From assembly GCF_004348735.1 (NCBI RefSeq), contig NZ_SMKT01000001.1:62001-126000 (forward strand): a stretch of DNA of 64,000 nucleotides, read 5' to 3'. The DNA comes from Actinomadura sp. KC06. GTDB lineage: Bacteria > Actinomycetota > Actinomycetes > Streptosporangiales > Streptosporangiaceae. This document shows positions 1 through 12,596 of the stretch, one piece after another. The notes under the pieces are model-generated. The model made no database searches. It was not told the DNA's origin and was given only the letters and a program-made list of their open reading frames with translations. A program made the translations under genes and the position numbers. Positions within the stretch are counted from its first letter, which is position 1. Each line of letters begins with the position of its first letter.

Positions 1-160
1 CGACTCCGGTGTCGATCTCGGCCTCGATCACGATGCGCCCGCTGACCAGGTGCAACCCGCCCGCGAAGCGCAGCAGCGTCGAGACCTCGGCCTTGCGGCA
101 GCACGGCTTCAAGATCGTCAGCCTGCTCAGCTCGTCCTTGACCACACCGGTCATCGCCAT
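1..160 (-). CDS. whiA: WhiA, sporulation regulator (N-terminal fragment)
   Basis: Only the first 53 residues are in the window; the gene runs off the left edge. The start is the ATG at 160 (reads [14 protein letters not shown]). The fragment continues with [16 protein letters not shown] and a [11 protein letters not shown] stretch, which is the conserved opening of WhiA, a LAGLIDADG-like plus helix-turn-helix DNA-binding protein that activates sporulation-septation genes in Streptomyces. It lies 62 nt downstream of yvcK on the same strand, the usual end of the uvrC-rapZ-yvcK-whiA operon. Confidence 0.93.
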   Translation of the reverse strand, partial: MAMTGVVKDELSRLTILKPCCRKAEVSTLLRFAGGLHLVSGRIVIEAEIDTGV

Positions 161-222
161 GAGTTGGACCCCTCCCCCTATCGGACTCCCAGCAGTGTCG
201 CCGATCGCGGCGGCGCCGGGCG

Positions 223-1188
223 TCACTCACTGAATATCTGTACGAAGGCTTGGGCCAGACGGGCGGGTTCATGGCGCGGGGACCCGTCTTCGGCGGCCTC
301 GTCGGCGGCGACGTCGGCGAGCACGAGCCGCCCGCCGATCTCCTGGACGGCCTTGTCGAGCGCCGCCGGGTCGTCCACCACCCCGCGGTCGGCGAGGACG
401 ACGTCCACGCTCAGGTCGGGTGCGTGCGCGCGCAGGACCTCCAGATGGGTCTGCGGGGAGAAGTCGTCGGTCTCGCCGGGCTGCGGCGCGAGGTTCAGCG
501 CGACGGCGCGGCGGGCGCGGGACCCGGCCAGGGCGCGGGCCAGCGCCGGGACCTTCAGGTGCGGCAGGACGCTGGTGAACCACGAGCCGGGCCCGAACAC
601 GATCCAGTCGGCGTCGTCGACGGCGGCGAGCGCCTCCGGGCAGGCGGGCGGGTCGGCCGGGACCAGCGAGACGCCGAGCACGCTGCCGGGCGTCTTCGCG
701 CACGCGACCTGCCCCTTGACGTGGGTGATCTCGTCGGGCCTCGACGGGTCGGCGCCGCGCACCTCCGCGACGATGTCCATCGGGACGGCCGCCATCGGCA
801 GGACCCGTCCGTGCGCGCCGAGCAGCCGCCCGACCCAGTCGAGCCCGTCGACGGCCGCCTCCTGCCCGAGCAGCTCCCACAGCGCGACGATGAGGAGGTT
901 CCCGACGGCGTGGCCCTGCAGGTCGCCCTCGCTGCGGAAGCGGTGCTGGACGACGTCGCGCCACGTCTGGCCCCACTCGTCGTCGCCGCACAGCGCGGCG
1001 AGCGCCATGCGCAGGTCGCCGGGCGGGAGGACCCCGAGCTCGCGGCGCAGCCGCCCGCTGGACCCGCCGTCGTCGGCGACGGTGACGATCGCGGTCAGCC
1101 GGTCGGTGACGCGGCGCAGCGCCGACAGCGAGGCGTAGAGGCCGTGGCCGCCGCCGAGCGCGACGACCTTCGGGCCGTTGGGCTTCAC
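223..1188 (-). CDS. yvcK: YvcK/CofD-like protein (gluconeogenesis factor, CuvA)
   Basis: 321 aa, GTG start at 1188. The N-terminus has the Gly-rich nucleotide loop [18 protein letters not shown] and the [17 protein letters not shown] motif of the YvcK family, followed by [10 protein letters not shown]. YvcK proteins bind UDP-sugars and are needed for growth on gluconeogenic carbon and for correct placement of cell-wall synthesis (known in Bacillus and mycobacteria, where it is called CuvA). Length is normal for the family. It sits between rapZ (99 nt upstream) and whiA, an order conserved in actinobacteria. Confidence 0.93.
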   Translation of the reverse strand: MKPNGPKVVALGGGHGLYASLSALRRVTDRLTAIVTVADDGGSSGRLRRELGVLPPGDLRMALAALCGDDEWGQTWRDVVQHRFRSEGDLQGHAVGNLLIVALWELLGQEAAVDGLDWVGRLLGAHGRVLPMAAVPMDIVAEVRGADPSRPDEITHVKGQVACAKTPGSVLGVSLVPADPPACPEALAAVDDADWIVFGPGSWFTSVLPHLKVPALARALAGSRARRAVALNLAPQPGETDDFSPQTHLEVLRAHAPDLSVDVVLADRGVVDDPAALDKAVQEIGGRLVLADVAADEAAEDGSPRHEPARLAQAFVQIFSE

Positions 1189-1287
1189 CGTGCCGTCGAC
1201 CTGCTCTCCTCGTCCGGGACCCCGCCGGGCGCCAGTATTTCCCGGGGGGTGTGGGGGTCGTCCCCAACCAGGGGCCGGACGGGGATT

Positions 1288-2166
1288 CTACTCGCGGCCG
1301 AGGTCGCGATGCGCGACCTGCACCTCGATGCCCTCGTCCCGCAGCCGGGCGGCGATCTGCTCCGCCATGGCCACACTACGGTGCTTGCCGCCGGTGCAGC
1401 CCACGGCCAGGGTCACGTAGTGCTTGCCCTCGCGCTCGTAGCCGTCGGCGAGGAGGCGCAGCACCTCCGCGTACGCGTACAGGAACTCCTTGGCGCCGCG
1501 CTGCCCGAGGACGTAGTCGCGGACGGCGGCGTCGCGGCCCGTCTTCGGCCGCAGCTCCGGCACCCAGTGCGGGTTCGGCAGGAACCGGCAGTCGACGACG
1601 AGGTCGGCGTCGACCGGCAGCCCGTACTTGTAGCCGAACGACACGACGGTCGCGCGGAGGCTGGACTCGCCGGTGTCGTTGCCGAAGAACCCGATGATCT
1701 TGTTGCGGAGCTCGTGCACGTTGAGGCCGCTGGTGTCGATCACCAGGTCGGCCTCGGCGCGGACCTCGCGGACCAGCTCCCGCTCGCGGGCGATGCCGTC
1801 GACGAGGCGGCCGTCGCCCTGCAGCGGATGCGGGCGGCGGACGCTCTCGAACCGGCGCACCAGGTCGGCGTCGTTGGCCTCCAGGAACACCACGCGCGGG
1901 TGGACGCCGCGCGCCTCCAGCTCGGCGATGGAGGAGTGCAGGTCCTCGGTGAAGGCGCGGCTGCGGACGTCCACGACGACGGCGATGCGGGGCACGGCGT
2001 CCTTCACCCGGCCGCCGAGGTCGGCCATCGTGGCCAGCAGGCCCGGCGGCAGGTTGTCGACCACGAACCAGTCGAGGTCCTCCAGGGACTTGGCCGCCGT
2101 GCTGCGGCCCGCCCCGGACATGCCGGTGACGATCACGATGTCCGGGATCTTCGTCTCGCTGGTCAT
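1288..2166 (-). CDS. rapZ: RNase adapter protein RapZ (P-loop NTPase)
   Basis: 292 aa. Walker A is seen near residue 14 as [16 protein letters not shown], then [15 protein letters not shown] and a VVVDVRSR Walker B-like strand; the C-terminal half has the conserved [23 protein letters not shown] and [13 protein letters not shown] motifs (here [14 protein letters not shown]). In enterobacteria RapZ steers RNase E to the small RNA GlmZ; in actinobacteria that RNA circuit is absent and the role is not settled. The start codon overlaps the uvrC stop (ATGA, 2163-2166), so translation is probably coupled. Confidence 0.93.
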   Translation of the reverse strand: MTSETKIPDIVIVTGMSGAGRSTAAKSLEDLDWFVVDNLPPGLLATMADLGGRVKDAVPRIAVVVDVRSRAFTEDLHSSIAELEARGVHPRVVFLEANDADLVRRFESVRRPHPLQGDGRLVDGIARERELVREVRAEADLVIDTSGLNVHELRNKIIGFFGNDTGESSLRATVVSFGYKYGLPVDADLVVDCRFLPNPHWVPELRPKTGRDAAVRDYVLGQRGAKEFLYAYAEVLRLLADGYEREGKHYVTLAVGCTGGKHRSVAMAEQIAARLRDEGIEVQVAHRDLGRE

Positions 2167-4238
2167 GACCCTCTCCCCGTGTGCTCCCCGTCGTTTCCAC
2201 CCGTCGCGGCGCCGTTCGTTCCGGCGCCGTCCGTCCCGCCGCCCCCGCGCGGGACCGCGGCGCCGTGCCCGCTCGCGCCGTGCCCACTCGTCCCGTGCCC
2301 ACTCGTCCCGTGCCCGCTCGTGCCGTGCAGGGCCGCGACGATGCCCTCGGCGCTGCGCAGGCCGATCCCCGGGACCTCGGCGACCTGCTCCGGCGTCGCG
2401 TCCTTCAAGCGCTTCAGCGAGCCGAAATGCTTCAGCAGCGCCGCGCGGCGCGCCGGGCCCAGACCCGGAACGTTATCGAGTTCGCTCACCGTCATGGACT
2501 TGGACCGCCGCTGCCGGTGGAAGGTGATGGCGAACCGGTGCGCCTCGTCGCGGACCCGCTGGACGAGGAACATGCCCTCGCTGTTGCGCGGCAGGATCAC
2601 CGGGTCGCCCTCGCCGGGCAGCCAGATCTCCTCCAGCCGCTTGGCGATGCCGCAGACGGCGATGTCATCGACGCCGAGCTCGTCCAGGGCCCGCTGCGCG
2701 GCGGCGACCTGCGGCGGGCCGCCGTCGACGACCACGAGGTTGGGCGGGTAGGCGAACTTGCGCGGCCTGCCCGTCTCCGGATCGATCGGCTGATGCGCTC
2801 CCTCTTCGTCGGGATCGCCCAAATGATCGAGCTCGCCCATCTTCTCGCTCTCGGCGAGGTACCGCTTGAACCTGCGGGTGATGACCTCGTGGATGGAGCG
2901 GACGTCGTCCTGCCCCTCGACGGCCTTGATCGTGAACCGGCGGTACTCGCTCTTGCGGGCCAGGCCGTCCTCGAACACGACCATCGACGCGACCACGTTG
3001 GTGCCCTGCAGGTTGGACACGTCGTAGCACTCGATGCGCAGGGGCGCGTCATCCAGCTCCAGCGCGTCCTGGATCTCCTGGAGCGCGCGGCTGCGGGTGG
3101 TCAGGTCGGACGCGCGGCGCGTCTTGTGCTGCTTGAGCGCCTCGTGCGCGTTGCGGGCGACCGTCTCCAGCAGGGACTTCTTGTCGCCGCGCTGCGGCAC
3201 GCGGAGCCGGACCGGCCCGCCGCGCTGCTCGGACAGCAGCTCGGTCATCGCCTCCTCCTCGGGCGGGACGGCCGGGACGAACACCTCCCGCGGCACCGAT
3301 TCGCTCTCGCTGTAGATCTGGATGAGGAAGTGCTCGACCAGGTCGGCGGTGGTGACGTCCTCGACCTTGTCGACGACCCAGCCGCGCTGCCCGCGGATCC
3401 GCCCGCCGCGCACGTAGAACACCTGGACGGCCGCCTCCAGCTCGTCCTCCGCGAAGGCGATCATGTCGCAGTCGGTGCGGTCGGGCAGGACGACGGCCTG
3501 CTTCTCCAGCGCCCGCTCCAGCGCGCGGACGTCGTCGCGGAGCCGGGCCGCGCGCTCGTACTCCTGCGACGCGGCGGCCTCGCGCATGTCGCGTTCGAGG
3601 CGCTTGATGAACCGGGTGGTGTGGCCCGCCATGAAGTCGCAGAAGTCCTCGGCGAGGAGGCGGTGCTCGTCGGGCGTGACGCGGCCGACGCACGGCGCCG
3701 AGCATTTGCCGATGTAGCCGAGCAGGCAGGGCCGGTCGAGCTGGTGCTGCCGCTTGAACACGCCCGCGCTGCACGTCCGGACGGGGAACACGCGCAGCAG
3801 CTGGTCGACCGTCTCCCGGATCGCCCACGCGTGGGAGTACGGCCCGAAGTAGCGCACGCCCTTCCGTTTGGCACCGCGCATCACCATCACCCTCGGGAAC
3901 TCCTCGTTCAGGGTGACGGCGAGGTAGGGATACGACTTGTCGTCGCGGTAACGGACGTTGAACCGCGGATCGAACTCCTTGATCCAGGAGTATTCGAGCT
4001 GGAGCGCCTCGACCTCGGTGGCGACGACCGTCCAGTCGACCTTGGCGGCGGTCCGGACCATGGTCTGCGTGCGGGGATGCAGCGCGGAGAAGTCGGCGAA
4101 GTAGGAGTTGAGGCGCTGGCGGAGGCTCTTGGCCTTGCCGACGTAGATGACCCGGCCGTGCTCGTCTCGGAACCGGTACACCCCGGGTGACTCGGGGATG
4201 GAGCCGGATGCGGGTCGGTAGGTCGCCGGGTCTGCCAC
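2163..4238 (-). CDS. uvrC: UvrABC excinuclease subunit C
   Basis: 691 aa from a GTG at 4238 ([19 protein letters not shown]). The frame stays open far upstream, but family members begin at this point. Domains in order: GIY-YIG nuclease (GVYRF ... [14 protein letters not shown]), the Cys-containing segment [17 protein letters not shown], a UVR helix pair (residues about 205-240), the RNase H-like nuclease ([20 protein letters not shown] ... [10 protein letters not shown]), and tandem helix-hairpin-helices ([30 protein letters not shown]). It makes the dual incisions of nucleotide excision repair with UvrA/UvrB. After the HhH region comes an unusual Gly/His-rich tail with HGTSG repeats (see 2263-2322). 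First gene of the uvrC-rapZ-yvcK-whiA run. Confidence 0.95.
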   Translation of the reverse strand: MADPATYRPASGSIPESPGVYRFRDEHGRVIYVGKAKSLRQRLNSYFADFSALHPRTQTMVRTAAKVDWTVVATEVEALQLEYSWIKEFDPRFNVRYRDDKSYPYLAVTLNEEFPRVMVMRGAKRKGVRYFGPYSHAWAIRETVDQLLRVFPVRTCSAGVFKRQHQLDRPCLLGYIGKCSAPCVGRVTPDEHRLLAEDFCDFMAGHTTRFIKRLERDMREAAASQEYERAARLRDDVRALERALEKQAVVLPDRTDCDMIAFAEDELEAAVQVFYVRGGRIRGQRGWVVDKVEDVTTADLVEHFLIQIYSESESVPREVFVPAVPPEEEAMTELLSEQRGGPVRLRVPQRGDKKSLLETVARNAHEALKQHKTRRASDLTTRSRALQEIQDALELDDAPLRIECYDVSNLQGTNVVASMVVFEDGLARKSEYRRFTIKAVEGQDDVRSIHEVITRRFKRYLAESEKMGELDHLGDPDEEGAHQPIDPETGRPRKFAYPPNLVVVDGGPPQVAAAQRALDELGVDDIAVCGIAKRLEEIWLPGEGDPVILPRNSEGMFLVQRVRDEAHRFAITFHRQRRSKSMTVSELDNVPGLGPARRAALLKHFGSLKRLKDATPEQVAEVPGIGLRSAEGIVAALHGTSGHGTSGHGTSGHGASGHGAAVPRGGGGTDGAGTNGAATGGNDGEHTGRGS
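2263..2322 (-). repeat. four 15-bp tandem repeats in the 3' end of uvrC
   Basis: Four consecutive 15-nt units starting at 2263, 2278, 2293 and 2308 (plus strand CCGTGCCCACTCGTC with one to three differences) stay in frame and encode HGASG/HGTSG pentapeptides. They follow the last helix-hairpin-helix of UvrC and form a flexible tail that may vary in copy number. Confidence 0.85.
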
Positions 4239-4409
4239 GTCCAAAAGCCTAGTGGGCGGCACCGACACGCCGTGCTCCCGCGCGTGCCCACCACGCACGG
4301 CTCCGCGGGTGACGGAGATCTCTCCGCCAGGTTCACATGATCGCAAAACTCCGGGAAAGGGAGGGTCGGACGAGGTTTCCGCGCGCAGCGGGAGGAGGTC
4401 GGTTCGAGC

Positions 4410-5687
4410 GTGTCCGCGTTCGGGTCCTGGATAGTCCTGGCGGCGGTGGTCGCCGCGTCCGTGACCGTCGTCGAGGCGGGGCGGCGCCTGCTGGCGGGAC
4501 GGCTGTCGACCCGCTGGCCTGGGGCCGGGCTCGCCGCCCGGCGGGTCGCCGCGCCCGCGTTCGCGTTCGCCGCGGTCGTGGGCTGCGGCACGGCGATGCC
4601 GTACCGGCTGCTCGGCGACCCGGCCGAGGACGCGGTCCGGCAGGGGGTGCGGATCGCGGCGATCGGCGCGACGACGTGGCTGGTGCTGCGGATCGGCTAC
4701 GCGCTGAGCGACCCGCCGCTGGAGCGGCTGATGCGGATCGAGGGCGACCGCAACCGGCGGGCCAGGAAGGCCCGCACGCAGATGCTGCTGCTGCGCCGCA
4801 TCGCGGCCGTGCTGATCGTGGTCCTGGCGCTGGGCGCCGCGCTGTTCACCTTCCCGGGCGTGCGCGCGGTCGGCGCCGGGGTGCTGGCGTCGGCGGGCGT
4901 CGCCGGGCTGGTCGTCGGGATCGCGGCGCGGCCGGTGCTGGGCAACCTGCTCGCCGGGCTGCAGCTGGCGTTCAGCGACGCGCTGCGGCTGGACGACGTC
5001 GTCGTCGTGCAGGGCGAGTGGGGACGGGTCGAGGAGCTGACCCTGTCCTACGTGGCGCTGCGGCTCTGGGACGACCGGCGGATGATCTTCCCGGTGTCGT
5101 ACTTCACCGAGCAGCCGTTCGAGAACTGGACCCGGCACTCGTCCCGGCTGCTCGGCTCGGTGGACCTGCACGTCGACTGGTCGGTGCCGATCGAGGAGCT
5201 GCGCGCCGAGCTGTACGCGGCGCTCCGCGACAACCCGCTGTGGGACCGGCGCGAGTGGATCCTGCAGGCGGTGGGCGTCCAGCCGAACGGGCTGGTCACG
5301 ATCCGCGCGATGATGAGCGCGGCGGACTCGGCGAGCACCTGGGACCTGCGCTGCGACGTCCGCGAGCATCTCGTCTCCCACATCCGCGACCGCTACCCCG
5401 AGGCGCTCCCCCGCTTCCGCGTCGAACCCCTGGAGACCGCCCTCGACGGCCGCGGCGACGGCGGCCGGGCCGCGCCCGACGGCGGCGGGACCGCCCCCGC
5501 GGAAGGCCCCGCCTCCGCAGCGGCCCGCACCGCCCCCGGCGACGCCCGCGCCAGGCCCGGCGATACCCACACGATGCCCGGCGAGGCGCGGAACGCGCCC
5601 GGGGACGGCCGGGCGGTCTCCGGCGGCGGCCGGGCCGGCCCCGGCGGGGACGGCCCGGCGCACGCGCCGACGGTCAGGCGAGCATGA
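4410..5687 (+). CDS. mechanosensitive ion channel, MscS family
   Basis: 425 aa, GTG start at 4410 preceded by a strong GGAGGAGG at 4391-4398. Hydrophobic segments lie near residues 6-24, 46-62, 80-99, 131-149 and 154-187; the last is Gly/Ala-rich ([20 protein letters not shown] then [15 protein letters not shown]), the pore helix signature of MscS. The beta domain follows ([23 protein letters not shown], then [17 protein letters not shown]). The channel should open on hypo-osmotic shock. The final ~95 residues are low-complexity Gly/Pro/Ala with repeated PGDAR/PGEAR-like units and are probably disordered. The gene converges on the Rieske gene and their ends overlap by 14 nt. Confidence 0.9.
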   Translation: MSAFGSWIVLAAVVAASVTVVEAGRRLLAGRLSTRWPGAGLAARRVAAPAFAFAAVVGCGTAMPYRLLGDPAEDAVRQGVRIAAIGATTWLVLRIGYALSDPPLERLMRIEGDRNRRARKARTQMLLLRRIAAVLIVVLALGAALFTFPGVRAVGAGVLASAGVAGLVVGIAARPVLGNLLAGLQLAFSDALRLDDVVVVQGEWGRVEELTLSYVALRLWDDRRMIFPVSYFTEQPFENWTRHSSRLLGSVDLHVDWSVPIEELRAELYAALRDNPLWDRREWILQAVGVQPNGLVTIRAMMSAADSASTWDLRCDVREHLVSHIRDRYPEALPRFRVEPLETALDGRGDGGRAAPDGGGTAPAEGPASAAARTAPGDARARPGDTHTMPGEARNAPGDGRAVSGGGRAGPGGDGPAHAPTVRRA

Positions 5688-6189
5688 TCTGCCCGCCCTG
5701 AACGTTGATCTTCTTCTCCTCCAAGGGCTCCTCCGCGGGCGGGTTCGCCACCGAGCCGTCCGTGATCTTGAACTTGCTGCCGTGGCAGTGGCAGTTGATC
5801 GTGCCGCCGGACACCGACCCGACGGCGCAGCCGCGGTGCGTGCAGGCGGACGAGAACGCCTTGAACTCGCCCTGCGCCGGCTGGCACACCACGACCTTGG
5901 CGTCCTTGAAGACCTTGCCGCCGCCGACCGGGATGTCGGCGGCGGCCGCGAGGGCCGTGCCCCCGCCACCGCCGCCGGTCTCCTGGCCGCCGCCGGAGCC
6001 GCCGCCCGTGCCGGTGTCCGCCGAGCCGCCCGCGTCGTCGTCGCCGGAGCCGCCGCAGGCCGCCGCCAGCCCGGCGACGCCCGCGAGGCCCGCTCCGACG
6101 AGCAGCCCTCTGCGGGTGCCGCCCCCGGCCGCCGTGCCCCCCGGCGCCTGCTCCGCCCCGTCCAGTCGCGTCTCGGACCCCTCTGGCAT
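5674..6189 (-). CDS. Rieske (2Fe-2S) protein, Tat/lipoprotein signal (copy 1)
   Basis: 171 aa from the ATG at 6189, chosen because GGAGGG sits just upstream. The N-terminus has a twin-arginine signal ([21 protein letters not shown]) ending in a lipobox-like Cys, then a Gly/Asp-rich linker. The Rieske cluster motifs are CTHRGC and CHCHGS, with two Cys and two His ligands. It is likely an exported membrane-anchored electron carrier; the partner is unknown. A paralogue of the same build lies next door (6337-6741), and the two are separated by about 150 nt. Confidence 0.88.
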   Translation of the reverse strand: MPEGSETRLDGAEQAPGGTAAGGGTRRGLLVGAGLAGVAGLAAACGGSGDDDAGGSADTGTGGGSGGGQETGGGGGGTALAAAADIPVGGGKVFKDAKVVVCQPAQGEFKAFSSACTHRGCAVGSVSGGTINCHCHGSKFKITDGSVANPPAEEPLEEKKINVQGGQIMLA

Positions 6190-6336
6190 ACTCGCCCTCC
6201 GGTGACATCTCGATTCCCGTACGTCACCAGGGAGCACGGATCCGCGGCCGGGATGGTTCAATTCCGAACCAGTTCGGCGGGCGAGGGGCGGCCGCTCGGC
6301 GGACGCCGGACCGCACGCTCGGCGGACGCCGGACGG

Positions 6337-6741
6337 TCAGCTGACGACGATCCCGCCGTCCTTGACCTGCACCGGATACTCCTTCAGCGGCTTGTCGGCC
6401 GGGCCGCGCCGCACCGACCCGTCCGCGATCTTGAACTCGCTGCCGTGGCAGTCGCACGTGATCACCCCGTTGGACACCCCGCCCACGGTGCAGCCCTGGT
6501 GCGTGCAGACCGCCGTGAACGCCTTGAAGACGCCCTGGCTCGGCTGCGTCACCACGATCTTCTCCGCCGCGTTGACCTTCCCGCCGCCGACCGGGACGTC
6601 GGCGGCCTTCGCGACCTCCTTGCCCTTGAGCTCCTGCGCGGACTTCTCCTCGTCGCCGCCGCACCCGACCAGGGCGGCGGCGCCGACGGCCCCGGCCCCG
6701 CACAGCACCGTGCGGCGGCCGATCCCCTCTGCGTCAGTCAT
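6337..6741 (-). CDS. Rieske (2Fe-2S) protein, Tat/lipoprotein signal (copy 2)
   Basis: 134 aa from the ATG at 6741 (an in-frame ATG at 6750 is equally possible). Signal sequence GRRTVLCGAGAVGAAALVGC combines a twin-arginine pair with a lipobox. Cluster motifs are CTHQGC and CDCHGS. The body matches copy 1 in layout (ADVPVGGGKV, then QP.QG.FKAF), so the pair arose by duplication; copy 2 has a short charged linker instead of the long Gly-rich one. Probably a surface-anchored redox protein of unknown partner. Confidence 0.87.
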   Translation of the reverse strand: MTDAEGIGRRTVLCGAGAVGAAALVGCGGDEEKSAQELKGKEVAKAADVPVGGGKVNAAEKIVVTQPSQGVFKAFTAVCTHQGCTVGGVSNGVITCDCHGSEFKIADGSVRRGPADKPLKEYPVQVKDGGIVVS

Positions 6742-6866
6742 GGGGTCCATGATCCTGGACGGCGACCCCGGGACCTGCGGCGACCCGCCCACGGGCGGCA
6801 CTCGGGCGGCGGATGTCCGGGCGGACGGCGGCAGGCGCAGACGATCCCGCCCAGGCGTCCCGGAGG

Positions 6867-6890
6867 CCCCTCCCCCTTGACCGGGAGGGG
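6867..6890. terminator. strong hairpin in the uvrA/Rieske intergenic region
   Basis: CCCCTCCC (6867-6874) and GGGAGGGG (6883-6890) are perfect inverted arms with an 8-nt loop. It lies about 240 nt past the uvrA stop and 125 nt before the Rieske start, so it could end uvrA transcription. No T-run follows, so this is a tentative call. The rest of 6751-7128 shows no convincing gene. Confidence 0.4.
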
Positions 6891-7128
6891 TCCCGGAACA
6901 GCGGACCGGACCCGCGGCGTCCCTGCCCGCGGGGATCTCCCCGCACGCCGCCGGCCCGGCCGGTCCCGCGTTCGGAGGAGCTCGCGCCGCGGTTCCCCGC
7001 GCCCGCGGCGCCGAGGTGGATGCCGTCTCCTGCGGGACGCGCCTTTCAGCGCCTCACCCCACAACACGGCCCCGCCCACCCGGACGGTTCAGCGAACGCG
7101 GACGGATTTCCGCCGTGGCCCGAACCGG

Positions 7129-9966
<2,838 letters not shown>

Positions 9967-10138
9967 GGCGTTCTTCCGGTTCCTCTTCTGGGCGCGGCGA
10001 TTGGGTTCGGCGATGGGGAGAGACACGTCGGTCTCAAGGCTAGCCAGGGGGTGCGACAGAATCCCCCGAGGCCATAACAGCGGCGGCCGCCGCCGCATTT
10101 CACCGTGCTCCCCGCCCGTGCGGTCGGCACTCTCGCAC

Positions 10139-10152
10139 CGTACACGTGTTCG
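10139..10152 (-). promoter_or_regulatory. candidate LexA (SOS) box upstream of uvrA
   Basis: On the minus strand the sequence reads CGAACACGTGTACG, which differs by one base from the CGAAC-N4-GTTCG consensus of Gram-positive LexA boxes. It lies about 175 nt before the uvrA start, so a long leader would be needed. uvrA is a standard SOS gene, which supports the call. Confidence 0.45.
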
Positions 10153-10197
10153 AACACCACCCGCCACCGGAACGCCCGCGCGGGTCGCCCGTGCGAC

Positions 10198-10998
10198 CTA
10201 CTCGTCGTCGAGGGCGTAGGCGAGGTAGCGGTCGGCGGAGCGGCGGACGGCCTGCTTGCCGTCCGTGTAGACGATCTTCTTCCACCAGGCGCCGTAGACG
10301 CGGTCGAAGTCGTAAGGCTCCAGGAGCCGCAGGGCCCGGCGGACGGTGCGGGGACGCTCCGGGATGTAGTTCGGGTACGAGTACATGAAGCTGACCCAGT
10401 CGCGGTCGTTGACGACCTGCAGGATGTCGCCGGAGAACACCGCGCGGGCCTCGCGCCAGTGCAGGACCTGCCCGCCGTCGAAGTGCACGCCCGCGTTGAC
10501 GAGCGTGAGCCCGTCGGCCAGCTCGTGGGTGTCGCCCGTCCAGTGGACGACGGCGTCGTCGGGGCGGGCCACCCAGCGCCGGTCGGCCTCGTGGATGTAG
10601 ACGGGCGCGTCGAACGCGTGCGCCCACTCGATCATGCTGCCGTAGAAGTGCGGGTGGCTGATCGCGATGGCGGAGATGCCGCCGAGCTCGGTGACCTGGC
10701 GGATCAGGTCGTCGTCGATGTAGGTGATCGCGTCCCACAGGACGTTGCCGGACGGCGCGCGCAGCAGCAGGGCGCGCTGGCCGATGGCGGTGGCCGGCTC
10801 GCAGCCGATCCCGACGACGTCCGGGCCCTCCTCGGCGACCCTTCCGCGGTGGCCGGCGCGCAGCTCCTCCAGGGTCGTCCAGCGCTGGCCGTCCCAGCCG
10901 ACGTACTGGCGCTCGTCCTCGCAGATCGGGCAGTCGGGGCGCGGTCCGGCGTACTGGACGCCGCAGGTCAGGCAGATCGGAAGCTCCATGATCGCCAT
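10198..10998 (-). CDS. MBL-fold hydrolase-like protein with N-terminal zinc ribbon
   Basis: 266 aa. The N-terminus carries CLTC ... CPIC, a small zinc ribbon. A metallo-beta-lactamase-like body follows: GCEPATAIGQRALLL, then the position of the usual HxHxDH motif reads SHPHFYGSMIEW, keeping the two first His but not the Asp/His pair. Later motifs are NAGVHFDGGQVLHW and VFSGDILQVV. The protein could still bind a metal in altered geometry or be a non-classical hydrolase; substrate unknown. No clear ribosome site was seen; MAIMELP allows a start at either Met. It is divergent from the next gene (65-nt spacer). Confidence 0.8.
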   Translation of the reverse strand: MAIMELPICLTCGVQYAGPRPDCPICEDERQYVGWDGQRWTTLEELRAGHRGRVAEEGPDVVGIGCEPATAIGQRALLLRAPSGNVLWDAITYIDDDLIRQVTELGGISAIAISHPHFYGSMIEWAHAFDAPVYIHEADRRWVARPDDAVVHWTGDTHELADGLTLVNAGVHFDGGQVLHWREARAVFSGDILQVVNDRDWVSFMYSYPNYIPERPRTVRRALRLLEPYDFDRVYGAWWKKIVYTDGKQAVRRSADRYLAYALDDE

Positions 10999-11063
10999 TG
11001 TGTGACACGGGGCGGAGGCGTGCGACAGGATGGAGGCCCTTTTCGGGGCTAGGGAGGGTTCTC

Positions 11064-11810
11064 ATGACGTGGCGCGAGGTCATCGACGAGCTGGATCCGG
11101 GCATGGAACGGATCATCGGGACGCTGTCCGGGCTCAGCGACCAGGACCTGCGGGCCCCGTCGGCGCTGCCGGGGTGGAGCCGCGGCCATGTGGCGACCCA
11201 CATCGCCCGCAACGCCGACTCGCTGTGGAACCTGCTCGAATGGGCGCGGACGGGCGTGGAGATCCCGCAGTACCCGAGCATGGACGTCCGCAACGCCGAC
11301 CTGGAGGCGGGCGCCGGGCGCGGCCGCGACGAGCTGATCGAGGACGTCCGCGCGACGGCGGCCCGGTTCGCCGAGCAGGCGCGGACGATGCCCGAGGACG
11401 CCTGGAACGTGCGGGTGAGCGCGATGCAGGGCTGGCCGCATCCGGCCTGGTTCACGCTGTACCGGCGCTGGCACGAGGTGGAGGCGCACCACGTCGACCT
11501 CGCCGCCGGGTACGGGCCCGCCGACTGGCCCGAGTCCTACGTCCGGTGGGCGCTCGGCAGGACGCTGACGGACATGGCCGCGCTGCCGGAGAAGCTGCGC
11601 GGCGAGCTCGCCGGGCACCGGCTCACCGCGACCGACTCCGGCGAGTCCGCCGACCTGGGCTGGGCGCCGGGCGGGCCGGAGGCGTCGGGGTCGGGGCGGG
11701 CGCTGCTCGGCTGGCTGAGCGGCCGCTCGGACGGCGCCGGGGTGACGATCCGTCCGGACGGGCCGCTGCCGGCGCCGCCGCCGTGGCCCCACGAGACCAC
11801 CGGTTTCTGA
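11064..11810 (+). CDS. maleylpyruvate isomerase family, mycothiol-dependent-type protein
   Basis: 248 aa, ATG at 11064 with AGGGAGGG at 11051-11058. The four-helix DinB-like N-terminal domain shows LPGWSRGHVATHIARNAD and the metal-ligand-rich RRWHEVEAHHVDL. Family members use mycothiol as cofactor for cis-trans isomerisation of maleylpyruvate in gentisate breakdown, but many paralogues act on other substrates. No gentisate pathway genes are in the window, so the substrate is open. It converges on the Crp gene, 12 nt apart. Confidence 0.8.
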   Translation: MTWREVIDELDPGMERIIGTLSGLSDQDLRAPSALPGWSRGHVATHIARNADSLWNLLEWARTGVEIPQYPSMDVRNADLEAGAGRGRDELIEDVRATAARFAEQARTMPEDAWNVRVSAMQGWPHPAWFTLYRRWHEVEAHHVDLAAGYGPADWPESYVRWALGRTLTDMAALPEKLRGELAGHRLTATDSGESADLGWAPGGPEASGSGRALLGWLSGRSDGAGVTIRPDGPLPAPPPWPHETTGF

Positions 11811-11822
11811 CCCCGGCGGGCC

Positions 11823-12563
11823 TCAGTCGGTGTCGTGGCCCGCGAGGCGGTGCAGGGCGTCGACGGAGCGGACGACGATCGAGTTGCGGGCCACGGTGAG
11901 CCCGCCGCGGACGGGCTCCGCCGCGAGGATCTGCGCGACCTTCCGGCGGCCCATGCCCGCCCAGCGGCCGAGGTCCTGCTGGGAGACCGGGACCTTGACC
12001 TGGACGCCGCCCCCGTCCACCACGGCGTCCGGCTCCCCGGCCGCGCCGAGGGGGGCGGCGGCGCCGTCCGGGCGGTCCTCCTTGACCGGGGAGCCGAAGC
12101 GCGCCACCAGGCGCAGCAGCCGCGTCGCGAGGCGCCGCTCGGGGTCGTCGGGGAAGTGGGCGACGCGCATGTCGTTGGAGTCGCGAAGCCGCTCGGACAG
12201 GACGGCGGCGACCGCCCACACCGAGCCGGGATGCGCGTCGAGGACGGTCCGGAACCGCCCGGCGGGCAGCACGAGCGCCTCCACGCGGGTCATCGCCTCG
12301 ACGTTGGCGTGCCGGACGCCGCCGTCCACGGCCTCCATCTCCCCGACGAGGTCGCCGGGGCCGAGGACGTCCAGGATGGCCATGTCGCCGTCGCGGTCCA
12401 CCCATACCTTGACGGCTCCGGCGCGCAGCACGAAGACCTGGGACGCGCGGGTGTGCTCGCGCATGAGGAACGCGCCCGGCCTGATCACCACCGGGGCGCC
12501 GGCCCGCAGCAGCGCCTCCCGGGCGCGCGCGGGCAGCACGTCCCAGAACCGGGTGGTCTCCAT
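11823..12563 (-). CDS. Crp/Fnr family regulator
   Basis: 246 aa. Cyclic-nucleotide-binding fold: FLMREHTRASQVFVLRAGAVKVW, then the phosphate-binding cassette GPGDLVGEMEAVDGGVRHANV, which keeps both Glu and Arg expected for nucleotide contact. The C-terminal winged helix reads VPVSQQDLGRWAGMGRRKVAQIL. A Gly/Ala/Pro-rich insertion (residues about 164-185) separates the domains. It is the third gene of the minus-strand operon that starts with the PycTM-like gene; 80 nt separate it from the STAND gene, with an inverted repeat at 12597-12610. It may sense a cyclic nucleotide and control this locus; that is inference. Confidence 0.88.
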   Translation of the reverse strand: METTRFWDVLPARAREALLRAGAPVVIRPGAFLMREHTRASQVFVLRAGAVKVWVDRDGDMAILDVLGPGDLVGEMEAVDGGVRHANVEAMTRVEALVLPAGRFRTVLDAHPGSVWAVAAVLSERLRDSNDMRVAHFPDDPERRLATRLLRLVARFGSPVKEDRPDGAAAPLGAAGEPDAVVDGGGVQVKVPVSQQDLGRWAGMGRRKVAQILAAEPVRGGLTVARNSIVVRSVDALHRLAGHDTD

Positions 12564-12596
12564 CTCGCCTCCTCCGCCGAACCCGCGCGCGGTCCG

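Noticed and set aside
2163..6227. A very long open frame (over 1300 codons) suggesting a giant uvrC fusion.
   Set aside because: Only the first-translated part near uvrC has family motifs; the upstream extension is Arg/Pro/Ala-rich antisense to mscS and the Rieske gene. UvrC begins at GTG 4238.
6751..7079. Arg-rich frames in the spacer between the Rieske gene and uvrA.
   Set aside because: No ribosome site and no recognisable domain; the region holds a hairpin and nothing else that I can support.
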